A DNA stretch of 60,600 bases from Sphingobacterium sp. T2. GTDB lineage: Bacteria > Bacteroidota > Bacteroidia > Sphingobacteriales > Sphingobacteriaceae. The position numbers and the translations under genes are program-made. The notes under the pieces were generated by a model. The model did not search any database, was not told the origin of the DNA, and was given only the letters and a program-made list of their open reading frames with translations. The DNA lies in NCBI RefSeq assembly GCF_000814685.1, contig NZ_JXAC01000014.1, forward strand, positions 1 to 60,600. Direction: 5' to 3'. Shown piece by piece: positions 8,458 to 17,927 of this stretch; the stretch's first letter is position 1, and each line of letters opens with the position of its first letter.

Positions 8458-9211
8458 AACAGTCGAAATTTCTTCTTCCTTCATACATTTTGTTTTCCGA
8501 AGATAGAATAATAAGATACCGTTCTATTTCGTAATGCTGAGGACTTGACAGAATGAAATCCGGAAATCCATCTCTATCCAGATCCGCTATCATCACTATT
8601 TCTGTACAGGTGTCATCGTATTGTGATTGATGAATGAGTGTAATTCCTTCAGTATAGGCTGCTGCAAATAATTTTAAGGTGTAATGTCCTTCAGGATTGC
8701 GGCCATCTTCACTGTAAAAGGTTATACCTTCCGCTTCCAATGTATATGCGCTACCGTTAAAGGTAAATGTCCATGGCTTTCCGGGATAGATGATAGATTC
8801 GGAAAAGGCCACCGTGTCTAGTTTTCCTTCGGTAACATTTGCTATGGAAAACATCAGCAAAGCATTACGATGGGAGACTATTTCCTGCGCCGGTAGACCG
8901 GAGCAGGGATCTTCCTCAACAGTTGAGAGCGTATATTGTGCTGTACCTACCATATAATGGTCATCCTGTTTATAGATTTCTTTCCAGTTTCGCGACGTCA
9001 ACAGGCTTTTAAGATGTTCTTTCGGTGTAAATCTGTACGTGCCAGAAAGTAATATGGTGCTGTCTTCAACCTCTAGCATTGGATTCCAGCGTTCTTTGTC
9101 TCCTATTACTCTCACGCTAGAAGAATCTTGTGCAGTTGATTCTGTCTTCGGATTGTTACATGCCGAAAATAGCGCTATCAAGATTATAATGGTAAGTAGA
9201 TTTCTCCTCAT
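8456..9211 (-). CDS. Putative lipoprotein with a D-x-D-x-DG motif
   Basis: A 251-residue protein I do not recognise. The signal peptide ends in a lipobox (LIALFSAC, Cys18) followed by a Ser/Thr/Asp-rich linker, so it is a predicted lipoprotein. The middle contains beta-rich sequence. Near the C-terminus there is MIADLDRDGFPDFILSS, a calcium-loop motif as in FG-GAP or dockerin-like repeats, here followed by a single strand pair. The frame is intact and ends at the terminator. Its start codon is two bases from the stop of the monooxygenase gene at 9214, so the two are probably cotranscribed. Confidence 0.7.
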   Translation of the reverse strand: MRRNLLTIIILIALFSACNNPKTESTAQDSSSVRVIGDKERWNPMLEVEDSTILLSGTYRFTPKEHLKSLLTSRNWKEIYKQDDHYMVGTAQYTLSTVEEDPCSGLPAQEIVSHRNALLMFSIANVTEGKLDTVAFSESIIYPGKPWTFTFNGSAYTLEAEGITFYSEDGRNPEGHYTLKLFAAAYTEGITLIHQSQYDDTCTEIVMIADLDRDGFPDFILSSPQHYEIERYLIILSSENKMYEGRRNFDC

Positions 9212-9213
9212 CT

Positions 9214-10208
9214 TTATTTTTGTATTAAAGCTTTTGCGATGATATCAAAAGCCTTTAACCGTTTATTATTGTCATAGATATAGTTTGTGGTCATGATTTC
9301 ATCAGCCTGATGCATCTTGGCAAAATCTAATATTCCCTCACGTATTTCCTTTTCTGTTCCTATAAAGGTACAGTTTACCATACTTTGAACGGCATTTTCA
9401 ATTTCGGTAATGCATGATAAATAGGCTTACCGGTAGGAGGTGAAAGAGGACGACGCAGATTGGTGATGATACCCGCAAACATATTGAAAAGACTGGTCGA
9501 TAGATATTCCGCTTCTTCCACCGTGTCGGCGGCAATAACATTTACGCAGACGATGAAGTAAGGTTTCTGACAGTATTTGGACGGCTGGAATCTTTCGTGG
9601 TAGATTTCCGAAGCCTGTTTAAGCATGGCTGGAGCAAAATGGGCGGCAAAAGCATAGGGAAGTCCTAGCTCTGCAGCAAGATAGGCACTGTCCGTGCTGG
9701 AACCTAGAATATACATAGGTATGTTTAGACCTTCTCCTGGAAAAGCACGTACCTTCGCTGTGACATTGCTCTCATCAAAATATTGCTGCAATTCAAGGAT
9801 GTCGTCTTTAAAGTAGAACGAAGTATTCAAGTTGTTTCGACGTAGGGCCATAGCAGTAAGCTGATCCGTTCCGGGAGCGCGCCCCAGTCCCAAGTCTATA
9901 CGGCCGGGATAGATGCTTTCCAAGGTGCCAAACTGTTCCGCAATGACCAGAGGGGTATGGTTGGGCAGCATGATACCTCCAGAACCTACCCGTATGGTAG
10001 AGGTTTTGCCTGCAATATGACCGATAAGTACGGAGGTTGCAGAACTCGCTATGTGAGGCATGTTATGATGTTCGGCAAGCCATATGCGCTCGAACCCTAA
10101 CTTTTCTATATGTTGAGCTCCTTCCACGGCGCGCTGTATAGCTTCGGCCGGAGTGCTATCCTTACAGATTGTCGCTAACTCCAGTGCAGATATTTTCAAT
10201 TTTCCCAT
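9214..10208 (-). CDS. LLM-class flavin-dependent monooxygenase (luciferase-like)
   Basis: A bacterial-luciferase-like TIM barrel that binds FMNH2 and oxidises an unknown small substrate with O2. Visible landmarks are [12 protein letters not shown] near residue 40, [21 protein letters not shown] near 77 and [14 protein letters not shown] near 100, as in the single-component group of MsnO8/YhbW-like proteins. The continuous frame ends at 9375 (KMPFKVW), but about 60 more residues follow in another frame ([19 protein letters not shown] to [12 protein letters not shown], stop at 9214-9216), including the [14 protein letters not shown] end that is typical of the family. The shift lies near 9395-9405. 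Reconstructed length about 331, normal for the family. Confidence 0.87.
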
Positions 10209-10260
10209 AGTAGCATAAAGATACTAGGAATGGGCAACAAGAATGTAAAGTGAGTGTCTT

Positions 10261-11448
10261 TTATGAAAGTTTTTTGCCGTGGATGACGATGAGGTTATCG
10301 GCATAGTCCGTCGCAAAAAACAGATAGTCTTCGCCTCCGTCTTTGATTTTGAAGCGTTTGCGTATGTCCTCAACTTTCATCGGAAAGTTTTTAGTAGCAA
10401 CATTGGCTTTGGCAAAGGGAGAAAGCTTCTTAAACTCTGACAAGGAATACAGATTTTCGATCTTAAAAATCCTTCCCGGAAAGTCTGACACGACACTGTC
10501 CGACGTATAAAGGTGGGTGTGTGTATGTAGCTTAAACAAATTAAACTCTTTAGCAACACTTTTGAATGCCCCCGCCTTGGTCACTGCAACATCAGGATCG
10601 TATAGATATTGTAATGGGTGTGAGGTCTTTATTAGTCGTGGTTTTCTCTGCTTCCTGTGTGAAGGTCTACCTTTTGCAACTGATCAGAAAAAAGACGTAA
10701 TTGCCGTTATTCTGGTTTCTCCCTCATGATATCTATCCTGCAAAAATAAGAGCTCCTTACAGTCGCCATCAAGGCTGATGACATAGAGTAGTTTGACATG
10801 TTTAAGCTTCAATAGAGCCAAATTGATATCCATAAGAGGGGAAATCTTGCTGATTACATATCGCGCTTTACGCAAAAACATATCTTGAAGCGCTACAATA
10901 TTTGGTTCGCAATCTTCCAGCAAAAATACCCTTGTATTGTTTACTCTACGTGAAGGATCTATGTAAATGTAATCCAGAGAGTCATCTTCTTGCGCTTCGA
11001 CAAACTTGACACCGTCAATAAAGAGAGGCACCAAGTTGCGAACCCCCAGCTGTTCGGCGTTATGCTTGACGATTTGCGATAGACTTTCGTTGAGCTCGCA
11101 ATGTACTACGATTTCTGCTTCTTGCGCCATATAGCAGCTGTCTACGCTGAAGCCTCCCGTAACATCCACAACTTTGCTGCCCTTACGGATCAGAGACTGT
11201 TTTACCAAAGCGGTATGCTCTGACGAGCATTGTTCAAGGTTGATACGGTCAGGATAATAAATGTTAGGAGAATAAGCCCAAGTAGGCAGTTTTTTGCAGG
11301 CACGCTGCCAACCATCGATTTGCGCGGCCAGCTCAGAAGAGCTCACGTGCTCAAAAGGACTTTTCTGAAAAGCAATAGTGAAGGGGTCCAACATTCTGTT
11401 AGCCTGAATATATTCCTGAACCTCCTTATCTAAAATATGCTTATTCAT
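10261..11448 (-). CDS. SAM-dependent methyltransferase with C-terminal THUMP-like domain
   Basis: This matches the class I methyltransferase group of Bacteroidota typified by PG_1098, thought to act on RNA. The N-terminal part (11448 to 10684) has a helical region, then the Rossmann motif KGSKVVDVTGGFSVDSCYMA, a second motif VVHCELNE and the catalytic-type DYIYIDPSRR. The C-terminal part (10584 to 10261) has KAGAFKSVAKEFNLFKLH and HTHLYTSDS, the THUMP-like end. The 100 bases between them contain two or three frameshifts: QLQKVDLHTGSREN and YLYDPDVAVTKAGAF are readable in different frames. Its start overlaps the 3' end of the aspartokinase gene by eight bases, so it follows that gene in an operon. 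Confidence 0.8.
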
Positions 11449-12709
11449 TCAAATCTTTAACCAAAATTTGACAAGTATATTGATCCTTAAGTTCGCGAAT
11501 AATTTCCTTATTTACTAATACTCGATCAATAGTTTGCTGATTATAATAACGGATAGTGATTAATTCCAATCCTTTTTGTACTTCTACCTTATATCTTTTC
11601 TCCAAATCTCCACAAAAGGCTTTTATATTATCTCCTGTATTATCCACACTTATGGCAAAGCTGATGGCACTGTTGTGCATCATATTAATTTTGATGCGAT
11701 GCTGATGCAACAGGCTGAAGATGTGCGACAGGTTGTCCTCCACGATAAAGGAAAAGTCGCGAGGCTGAATGTTGAAAAAGACCTGATCTACCTTGAAGAT
11801 AAAGGAAGGGACAGGCAACGTCTGGTTTGTCGTACGAATCACGGTCCCTGGATTTTCGGGAGTTAGAAACGATCGTACATTCAGCGTTATTTTTTTATTT
11901 TGTAGTGGTTTTATTGTCTTCGGGTGAATTACGGTAGCACCGTAGTAGGTCAATTCTATAGCATCGGTGTACGACAGTTCCGGAATAAGTTCGGTATGAT
12001 CAAACCATTTAGGGTCAGCATTCAACACTCCCGGCACATCTTTCCAAATGGTGATGTCTTCAGCATTTAGACACGATGCAAAGATTGCCGCCGTATAGTC
12101 TGAACCTTCCCGTCCTAAGGTGGTGGTGAAGTTTTCCGAAGTAGATCCTATAAATCCTTGTGTGATGATTATAAAATCATCCAATATAGAAGGAAGGTCT
12201 CTTCGTATACGGTCTTCGGTAAGGCTCCAGTTTACTTTTGCTTCTCTGAAGGTGTTGTCCGTCTGTATGTAGTCACGGGCATCTACCCACTTGGTAGACA
12301 TACCAATATGCTGCGTATAGGCTGCGATGACTTTAGAAGATAAAATCTCGCCTAAAGAGACAATTTGGTCATACAGGTAGTCATAAGCATCCTGCGGTTC
12401 TTCCTCTAAAATCCATTCTACTTCTACGAAGGTGTTAGAAATCTCATTGTAGATAGGATGGGAGCTGTCTTCAAACAAATCGTCTAGGATAGCAAAATGT
12501 TCGGCCTTAATTTCATTCAAATAGTGGTGCGGATCTTCTGTCTGATGATAATAGGCATTTACGACTTGTTCCAGTGTATTTGTGGTTTTGTTGATGGCAG
12601 AGACCACTACCAATAGTTCTGATGTCTTATATTTCGCAATGATGGATGCTACATTTTTTATATTTTCTGCATTCTTAACAGAAGCACCTCCAAATTTGAA
12701 TACCTGCAT
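11441..12709 (-). CDS. lysC: Aspartate kinase (aspartokinase)
   Basis: Phosphorylates aspartate with ATP, the first step towards lysine, threonine, methionine and diaminopimelate. The 422-residue protein begins MQVFKFGGASVKNAENI, the lysine-rich nucleotide-binding motif of the amino-acid kinase fold, and contains FTTTLGREGSDYTAA (aspartate-binding and catalytic loop) and AIELTYYGATVIHPKTI (the conserved aspartokinase segment). The last ~120 residues form ACT-type regulatory domains, so feedback control by an end product is likely, though which one cannot be read. It is monofunctional, shorter than ThrA-type fusions. Intact frame; the methyltransferase gene follows with an overlap. Confidence 0.92.
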   Translation of the reverse strand: MQVFKFGGASVKNAENIKNVASIIAKYKTSELLVVVSAINKTTNTLEQVVNAYYHQTEDPHHYLNEIKAEHFAILDDLFEDSSHPIYNEISNTFVEVEWILEEEPQDAYDYLYDQIVSLGEILSSKVIAAYTQHIGMSTKWVDARDYIQTDNTFREAKVNWSLTEDRIRRDLPSILDDFIIITQGFIGSTSENFTTTLGREGSDYTAAIFASCLNAEDITIWKDVPGVLNADPKWFDHTELIPELSYTDAIELTYYGATVIHPKTIKPLQNKKITLNVRSFLTPENPGTVIRTTNQTLPVPSFIFKVDQVFFNIQPRDFSFIVEDNLSHIFSLLHQHRIKINMMHNSAISFAISVDNTGDNIKAFCGDLEKRYKVEVQKGLELITIRYYNQQTIDRVLVNKEIIRELKDQYTCQILVKDLNE

Positions 12710-12733
12710 GTACTAAGTTACTAATAGGAATGT

Positions 12734-13541
12734 CTAAAGATTTTTTAAGCTTGCCACATACGTTTTTCCTTGGGGACTCAAAAACTCATCAATCTCTTCG
12801 TAAGGGATTTCGAGTGTGGTAGGCCCTTCAGCGTACGGCTTGATTTCATATTCATTAAAATAAAAGACAAGATTGGACTTGGTCAATCCAAAATTATCGT
12901 TGAGCGCAAAAATACCATTTTCGAAAAAAAATTTATCTTCCAAACTTTCATTTTGAGATAAATTTTCCAATTTACGAAATAAAGTTTCGGCTTTCTTCGT
13001 AAAATCTTTCATCTTTTCTTTCTGAATAATATCCTTGAGCTCTATTTTTCTTTTTGTGGTAACATCTATATTGGATAATATATTATAATGTAAACCGTGT
13101 GCCCCTCCAGTATATTCATCGACAAAGGTGGATAAGGTCAATACTAAAGGAGTGTTAATCCATACGGTAGCAACCACATTCTTGTACCATGGAAAGAAAA
13201 TATATTTGGTACTGTTTTCCTCCACAAATTCATTGTAGCTCATGATAAAATTTTCGGAAGCCTGTTGTATGGAGCTGTCGCCGTCTAACAGAATGTAAGG
13301 ACGTACAGCTTCGTTAAGACCGGGGTCCTCAAATTCTGGGTAGCTAATTGCAAAATATGCCGTGTCTTGTTTTATCTTCGTTCGAAACGAGATACTGACT
13401 TATATCTTTGAAACTCTTGTAAACATAAGACATTGTGTCCTTTGGTGTAAAATATTCTTTTTCAGCATTATAATTGTTTTGACTTAAAGAATTACAAGAG
13501 GTCAAAAAAATAGTCAATAAGATGTATGCAACTTTGAGCAT
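12734..13541 (-). CDS. DUF3298/RsiV-like lipoprotein
   Basis: The N-terminus (from 13541) has a lipoprotein signal, LLTIFLTSC. The first frame breaks near 13352-13370 in an AAAAC stretch. The next frame continues DTAYFAISYPEFEDPGLNE into the long downstream frame from 13243. The downstream part matches the DUF4163-DUF3298 architecture (LVLTLSTFVDEYTGGAHG, then KRKIELKDII, and PYAEGPTTLEIPYEEI at the end), known in PdaC accessory domains and RsiV-type anti-sigma factors. The GGAHG loop is conserved in the family. Function here is unknown; a periplasmic ligand-binding role is plausible. Next to the YggS gene, same direction, 20 bp apart. Confidence 0.75.
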
Positions 13542-13561
13542 CTACGATTTCTTAAAATTAG

Positions 13562-14251
13562 TTATTGTGCTTTATAATGTTTTATGATGCGTTTTCCAAA
13601 CAAGACACTGCCTAGGCGTACAAGGTTACTTCCTTGTTCGATGGCTATCTTGTAGTCGGAAGACATACCCATAGATAAAGTGTCGAACGTCTCTTCATTT
13701 CTAAAGTAGCTCACTTTGATACCGTCGAACAAGGTTTTCAGTTCATAAAATTCTTCTTTGATTTCTTTTTCATTCTCGGTATTGGTAGCGATACCCATAA
13801 GGCCACGGATACGCACATTTTTAAGGGATGCAAACTCCTCACTTTCTAACAGCTCTATGAGCTCTACATGCTCCAATCCGAATTTAGTACTTTCCGATGC
13901 GATATATACTTGCAACAAACAATCGATTATCCTGTCGTGCTTCAAAGCATGCTTATTAATCTCTTTCAACAATTTCAATGAGTCTACCGATTCAATCATG
14001 TTGATGAAAGGAGCAATATACTTCACTTTGTTGGTCTGCAGGTGACCGATAAGATGCCATTGAATATCTTTAGGAAGCTTTTCGTACTTCTCTACCAGTT
14101 CTTGTACCAGATTCTCCCCAAAGATGCGCTGCCCGGCATCATAAGCTTCTTGTATTTCTTCTACGGATTTTGTCTTTGAAACAGCTACCAATGTTACTCC
14201 TAGCGGTGACAACTCTTTCTGAAACTCCTCAATGTTTGCTGCTATACTCAT
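13562..14251 (-). CDS. YggS/PLPBP-family pyridoxal-phosphate homeostasis protein
   Basis: A 229-residue single-domain TIM-barrel protein that binds pyridoxal 5'-phosphate and buffers its supply; members have no proven racemase activity. The PLP lysine is in LVAVSKTKS (K26), and the family signatures RIFGENLVQELVEKY, WHLIGHLQTNKVKY and LSMGMSSDYKIAIEQGSNLVRLG are all present. The last gives the phosphate-binding loop. Full length, intact. It diverges from the DUF4296 gene across 93 bp. Confidence 0.9.
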   Translation of the reverse strand: MSIAANIEEFQKELSPLGVTLVAVSKTKSVEEIQEAYDAGQRIFGENLVQELVEKYEKLPKDIQWHLIGHLQTNKVKYIAPFINMIESVDSLKLLKEINKHALKHDRIIDCLLQVYIASESTKFGLEHVELIELLESEEFASLKNVRIRGLMGIATNTENEKEIKEEFYELKTLFDGIKVSYFRNEETFDTLSMGMSSDYKIAIEQGSNLVRLGSVLFGKRIIKHYKAQ

Positions 14252-14322
14252 TCTCGATTTTTATTTGTTAGAAGATAAAATGATTATTTTACAAGATGTA
14301 CCGATACAAAGGTATCATTTCG

Positions 14323-14330
14323 TAAATTTG
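14323..14330 (+). promoter_or_regulatory. Candidate -7 promoter box before the DUF4296 gene
   Basis: TAAATTTG matches the Bacteroidota -7 consensus TAnnTTTG exactly and lies 14 bases before the start codon at 14345. I see no TTTG at the expected -33 distance, so this rests on one element only. Confidence 0.35.
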
Positions 14331-14344
14331 TACAAATTTAAGCA

Positions 14345-15260
14345 ATGCAAAGGTTATTATACAGCATAATTATTTCGTTTTTTCTGATTATTTCTTGCGG
14401 TAAGAAAAGACCTGAAGGCGTAGTCTCTGAGAAGAAGATGTCGGAGATTCTGACCGAAGTATCTTTGATAGATGGATATCTCAACAGCCTACCTACAGAC
14501 AGTGCCCGTAAGGTCATGCCTGTACTGTACGGAAAGGTATTTGAAAGATTCAAATTAGACTCTGCATTGTTTATTCGTAACGTAGACTACTACTACGGCA
14601 ATCCGGAATTGACGGAAAAAGTATATAAAAAGGTTCAGGAAAATCTCTCACAATATGAAAGGGTGGCCCGAGTGGAGGATTCTGTGCGAACGGCTTTCGT
14701 ACAGGATAGCATAAACCGCATCAATTATATGCAACGTCTTTATTCTAACTTGCAGAACCTACGGTACTATTATAAAGGCGATGATAAAATCCAGAACTAT
14801 ATAGATTATTCGAAGCAGTTTTTCCTTAAATTTCGGCTTAGATTATTTTGTTTCGCAAATGAATATAAATCCTATCCGGATAATCAACTATCAGTTGCCG
14901 GATAGTTTGAAGGGAAGATTCAGCAAAGAGTTATATCCGCTACTTAGTGTGGACACCGTTAAAAATGATTCTACCGTTGTCGTACCTAAGGTGAATCTTC
15001 GCAACATTCAAAAGTTGGGAGAGAGCTTCTATGAATCTTTTGTTCCGAACAGTATAAAACGTTATTTGCAGCTGGGCTATACCGCAAGCAATACACCGAC
15101 TGTGCAGCTGACGGCACCTTCAGTACCACAAACACCACAAGGAGGAACACCTGAAGCTGAGGCTCAAGAAGTGCTGCAGCCGGCAGAGAAACAGGTACCA
15201 ACGAAACCCGTCTCCAGAAAAATAGGAGGCAAGGGGCTTCAACGTGTCCAACAACAATAA
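14345..15260 (+). CDS. DUF4296-domain lipoprotein
   Basis: The start at 14345 gives a lipoprotein signal (IISFFLIISC, Cys18). Residues ~20-115 match DUF4296 (VSEKKMSEILTEVSLIDGYL, then FERFKLDSALFIRNVDYYYGNPEL and a helix VYKKVQENLSQYERV). The frame breaks near 14835-14840: an extra C in TTTCGGCTTAG. The corrected frame reads KFGLDYFVSQMNINPIRI and runs to 15260, ending in a Pro/Gln/Thr-rich tail. The product of ~305 residues is about twice the usual DUF4296 length; the added part has no family I know. It is 14 bp upstream of mutS2. Function unknown. Confidence 0.78.
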
Positions 15261-15274
15261 AGACTTTTTCTTTT

Positions 15275-17656
15275 ATGATATATCCTGAAAACGCCATAGA
15301 TAAGTTAGGTTTTTCCGAAATCAGAGAGCTGATCAAGGAGAAGTGTTTGAGTGAGGCTGGGCGTAATATGGTTGATAAAATCCAACCGCAGACCAAGATC
15401 GACCAGATAGATCGCTTTTTACGACAGACCCATGAATTCAAGCAGCTGCTTTTGCATGATGAGCCGCTGCCTGTTGATCATATATACGCTATAAAGCCTT
15501 TAGCCGAAAAGGTTAAGCTAGAAGGGGCCTTCCTTTTAGAAGAAGAGCTGTATCGCATGTTGCTGGCTCTAAGAACTGTGTTTAATATTATCCGCTATTT
15601 TAATGAACGCGAAGGACAATATGCACATCTGGAGCTGCTTTTCGAACATCTTCCTATAGAAAAGTCTATAGTCCGTTCGATAGAGAAGGTGTTGGATGAA
15701 AATGGAAAGGTGCGCAATAACGCTTCTCGTCTGTTGGAAGCTATTACACATGAAATTCTGAAGTCAGAGCAGGAAGCGCGCAAACGGCTGGATATGGTTT
15801 TCCGTCAAGCGCAAGCCAACGGCTGGACTGCTGACGGTGGACTTACCATCAGAGAGGGAAGACTTTGTATCCCTATCCTTGCCGAAAACAAACGTAAACT
15901 GAAAGGCCTTATACATGATGAGTCGGCCACAGGACAGACCGCCTATATTGAGCCGGAAGAAGTCTTCCACCTTAATAATAAGATCAGGGACTTGGAATTT
16001 GATAGAAGACGGGAGGTGGTACGTATACTCACGGAAATCACCAACGAACTAAGACCGTACGTTCCTTTGTTATTATCATACCACGGATTGCTGACCAAGG
16101 TGGACTTCGTTCGTGCTAAAGCTTTGTTTGCCATAGACTTGGAGGCCAACATGCCTATCTTGGACAAAGAAGCAAGCATCAGCCTTATTGAGGCTCGTCA
16201 CCCTTTGTTATATCTTAACAGCATAAAAGAGAAGTCTCATGCGGTAGTCCCGTTGAACATTCAAATAGATAGTACGAACCGTATAATTTTGGTCTCGGGA
16301 CCTAATGCAGGAGGTAAGTCGGTCTGTATGAAGACAGTGGGATTATTGCAGTTAATGGTGCAGTCGGGATTGCTCATCCCTGCCGATGAGCGATCGAAGG
16401 TGGGTGTTTTCAAGCAGATTTTCGCCGACATTGGTGATGATCAGTCTATAGAAAGCGATCTGAGCACCTATTCGGCTCATTTATCCAAGATGAAGCATTT
16501 TACGACCTTTGCCAATGGACGTACCTTAGTGCTTATCGACGAATTTGGTACAGGAACGGATCCGCAGTTTGGTGGGCCCATAGCGGAAGCGGTGCTCGAA
16601 CATCTCAATAAGAAGCAGGTGAGGGGTGTCATCACGACCCACTATTCGAATCTTAAAGTTTTTGCCAGCCACACCCAAGGCTTGGAAAATGCATCTATGT
16701 TGTTTGACAACGAAAAGATGCAACCTCTTTATATCTTGCAGATAGGAAAGCCTGGAAGTTCCTATGCTTTCGAGATAGCGCAAAAGATAGGACTGGCAAA
16801 GGATATTTTAGATGCCGCCAAACAGAAGATTGGGGTTCAACAGAAGAAAGTGGATACGCTGCTTGTGGATTTGGAGCGCGACAAAAAAGAAATTGCGGAT
16901 ACTAAGGCTGCTATCAGCAGAAGAGAAAAAGAACTTATCGATTTAAAGAGCAAATACGAAAAGCTCAAAGAGGAAATTGAAACCAATAAGAGGGAAATCA
17001 TCCGCAAAGCGAAGGAGGAGGCCAAGTTTATCCTTAAAGACGCTAACAAACTTATAGAAAATACGATTTCAGAAATAAAAGCGGTACAAGCTGAAAAAGA
17101 AAAGACCAAGGAGATACGGAAAAAGGTTGACAAGGCGCTGGCACAACACCAGGCAGCACTGGAAAAAGAACAGAAGCAGCCTGCAAAATCCGTTGTGAAC
17201 AATGGCTCTTTGGAAGTAGGAGATTGGGTGCGCATCGAAGACACAGGCTCGGAGGGAGAAATTCTTGAAATCACTAAAAATAATTCCCTGATTATAGCTC
17301 TTGGAGAACTGCGTACCGTGGTAAAAGCCACCCGTGTTACAAAGCTCAAAAGCAAAGAAAAGTCTAAGGCTAAAAAGAAATTGTCTTCTGTGACTGCAGA
17401 TATAGTGTCAGACTTCTTTCCTGAGGTGGATGTGCGCGGCATGCGTACTGAGGAGGCTTTAGGAAAGATTGAAACTGTGCTTGATAGAGCCGTGATGATA
17501 GGTTATCCGAGTGTTAAAATTATTCACGGCAAAGGCGACGGCATCCTACGTCGTTTTATAAGAGATTATCTACGTAAATACAATCATGTGTCTCGCTTAG
17601 AGGATGAACATGCAGACAGAGGTGGCGATGGCATTACCTATGCTTATTTGGATTAG
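15275..17656 (+). CDS. mutS2: MutS2 family ATPase/endonuclease
   Basis: MutS2 proteins suppress homologous recombination and, in some bacteria, rescue collided ribosomes by splitting them; which role applies here is unknown. Residues ~1-310 are the helical core and clamp, then the ABC-type ATPase with Walker A GPNAGGKS (342-349), Walker B TLVLIDEFGTGTDPQFGGP and the ITTHYSNLK switch. A long charged coiled coil (about 520-630) and a KOW-like region (EVGDWVRIED) follow. The C-terminal Smr nuclease domain has VDVRGMRTEEAL and VKIIHGKGDGILR. It lacks the mismatch-recognition domain of MutS, as expected. At 793 residues it is full length and intact. Confidence 0.95.
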   Translation: MIYPENAIDKLGFSEIRELIKEKCLSEAGRNMVDKIQPQTKIDQIDRFLRQTHEFKQLLLHDEPLPVDHIYAIKPLAEKVKLEGAFLLEEELYRMLLALRTVFNIIRYFNEREGQYAHLELLFEHLPIEKSIVRSIEKVLDENGKVRNNASRLLEAITHEILKSEQEARKRLDMVFRQAQANGWTADGGLTIREGRLCIPILAENKRKLKGLIHDESATGQTAYIEPEEVFHLNNKIRDLEFDRRREVVRILTEITNELRPYVPLLLSYHGLLTKVDFVRAKALFAIDLEANMPILDKEASISLIEARHPLLYLNSIKEKSHAVVPLNIQIDSTNRIILVSGPNAGGKSVCMKTVGLLQLMVQSGLLIPADERSKVGVFKQIFADIGDDQSIESDLSTYSAHLSKMKHFTTFANGRTLVLIDEFGTGTDPQFGGPIAEAVLEHLNKKQVRGVITTHYSNLKVFASHTQGLENASMLFDNEKMQPLYILQIGKPGSSYAFEIAQKIGLAKDILDAAKQKIGVQQKKVDTLLVDLERDKKEIADTKAAISRREKELIDLKSKYEKLKEEIETNKREIIRKAKEEAKFILKDANKLIENTISEIKAVQAEKEKTKEIRKKVDKALAQHQAALEKEQKQPAKSVVNNGSLEVGDWVRIEDTGSEGEILEITKNNSLIIALGELRTVVKATRVTKLKSKEKSKAKKKLSSVTADIVSDFFPEVDVRGMRTEEALGKIETVLDRAVMIGYPSVKIIHGKGDGILRRFIRDYLRKYNHVSRLEDEHADRGGDGITYAYLD

Positions 17657-17675
17657 ATAGAAAGGAAAGGTGCAT

Positions 17676-17888
17676 ATGGAAATTGAAGAGTTAAAGAGAA
17701 CATTGTTGGGTAGAACTTATCCTGAGAAAGTTAAAATCAGTGAAGATCAGACCGTAGTCGATGTTCCTTTGTTTTTGAAGGTGCAGTTTATCGAAGTGGA
17801 AAAATGGCAGAAGGACCTACATAAATGTCCGGCATACTTGCGTCTGCTGAAATTCAAAAAGGCCATAGAAGAGCTCGAAAACCAATAA
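17676..17888 (+). CDS. Small conserved protein, DUF6965-like
   Basis: A 70-residue acidic protein. I take ATG 17676 rather than GTG 17670 because the purine-rich AAAGGAAAGG (17661-17670) sits 5 bases before it as a good ribosome binding site. The sequence pattern (EIEELKRTLLGRTYPEKVKI, then DVPLFLKVQFIEVEKW and a basic, Leu-rich end LRLLKFKKAIEEL) resembles DUF6965 proteins, which have no known function. It is the last gene of the mutS2 transcript and ends in a strong terminator. Confidence 0.65.
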   Translation: MEIEELKRTLLGRTYPEKVKISEDQTVVDVPLFLKVQFIEVEKWQKDLHKCPAYLRLLKFKKAIEELENQ

Positions 17889-17890
17889 AT

Positions 17891-17927
17891 AAAGGAAATG
17901 CGAAGTCTGTGGCTTCGCATTTCCTTT
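17891..17927. terminator. Strong bidirectional terminator
   Basis: AAAGGAAATGCGAAG (17891-17905) pairs perfectly with CTTCGCATTTCCTTT (17913-17927) around a 7-base loop. It lies between converging genes and overlaps the stop region of the minus-strand ATP-cone gene. Confidence 0.85.

Noticed and set aside
10261-11448. Methyltransferase gene as a true pseudogene
   Set aside because: The damage is confined to about 100 bases and is of the same single-base type seen in essential-type genes elsewhere in the window.
16837-17442. Long minus-strand open frame opposite the mutS2 coiled coil
   Set aside because: It is a Ser/Leu-rich shadow of the Lys/Glu-rich coiled-coil codons, with no start context and no recognisable domain.
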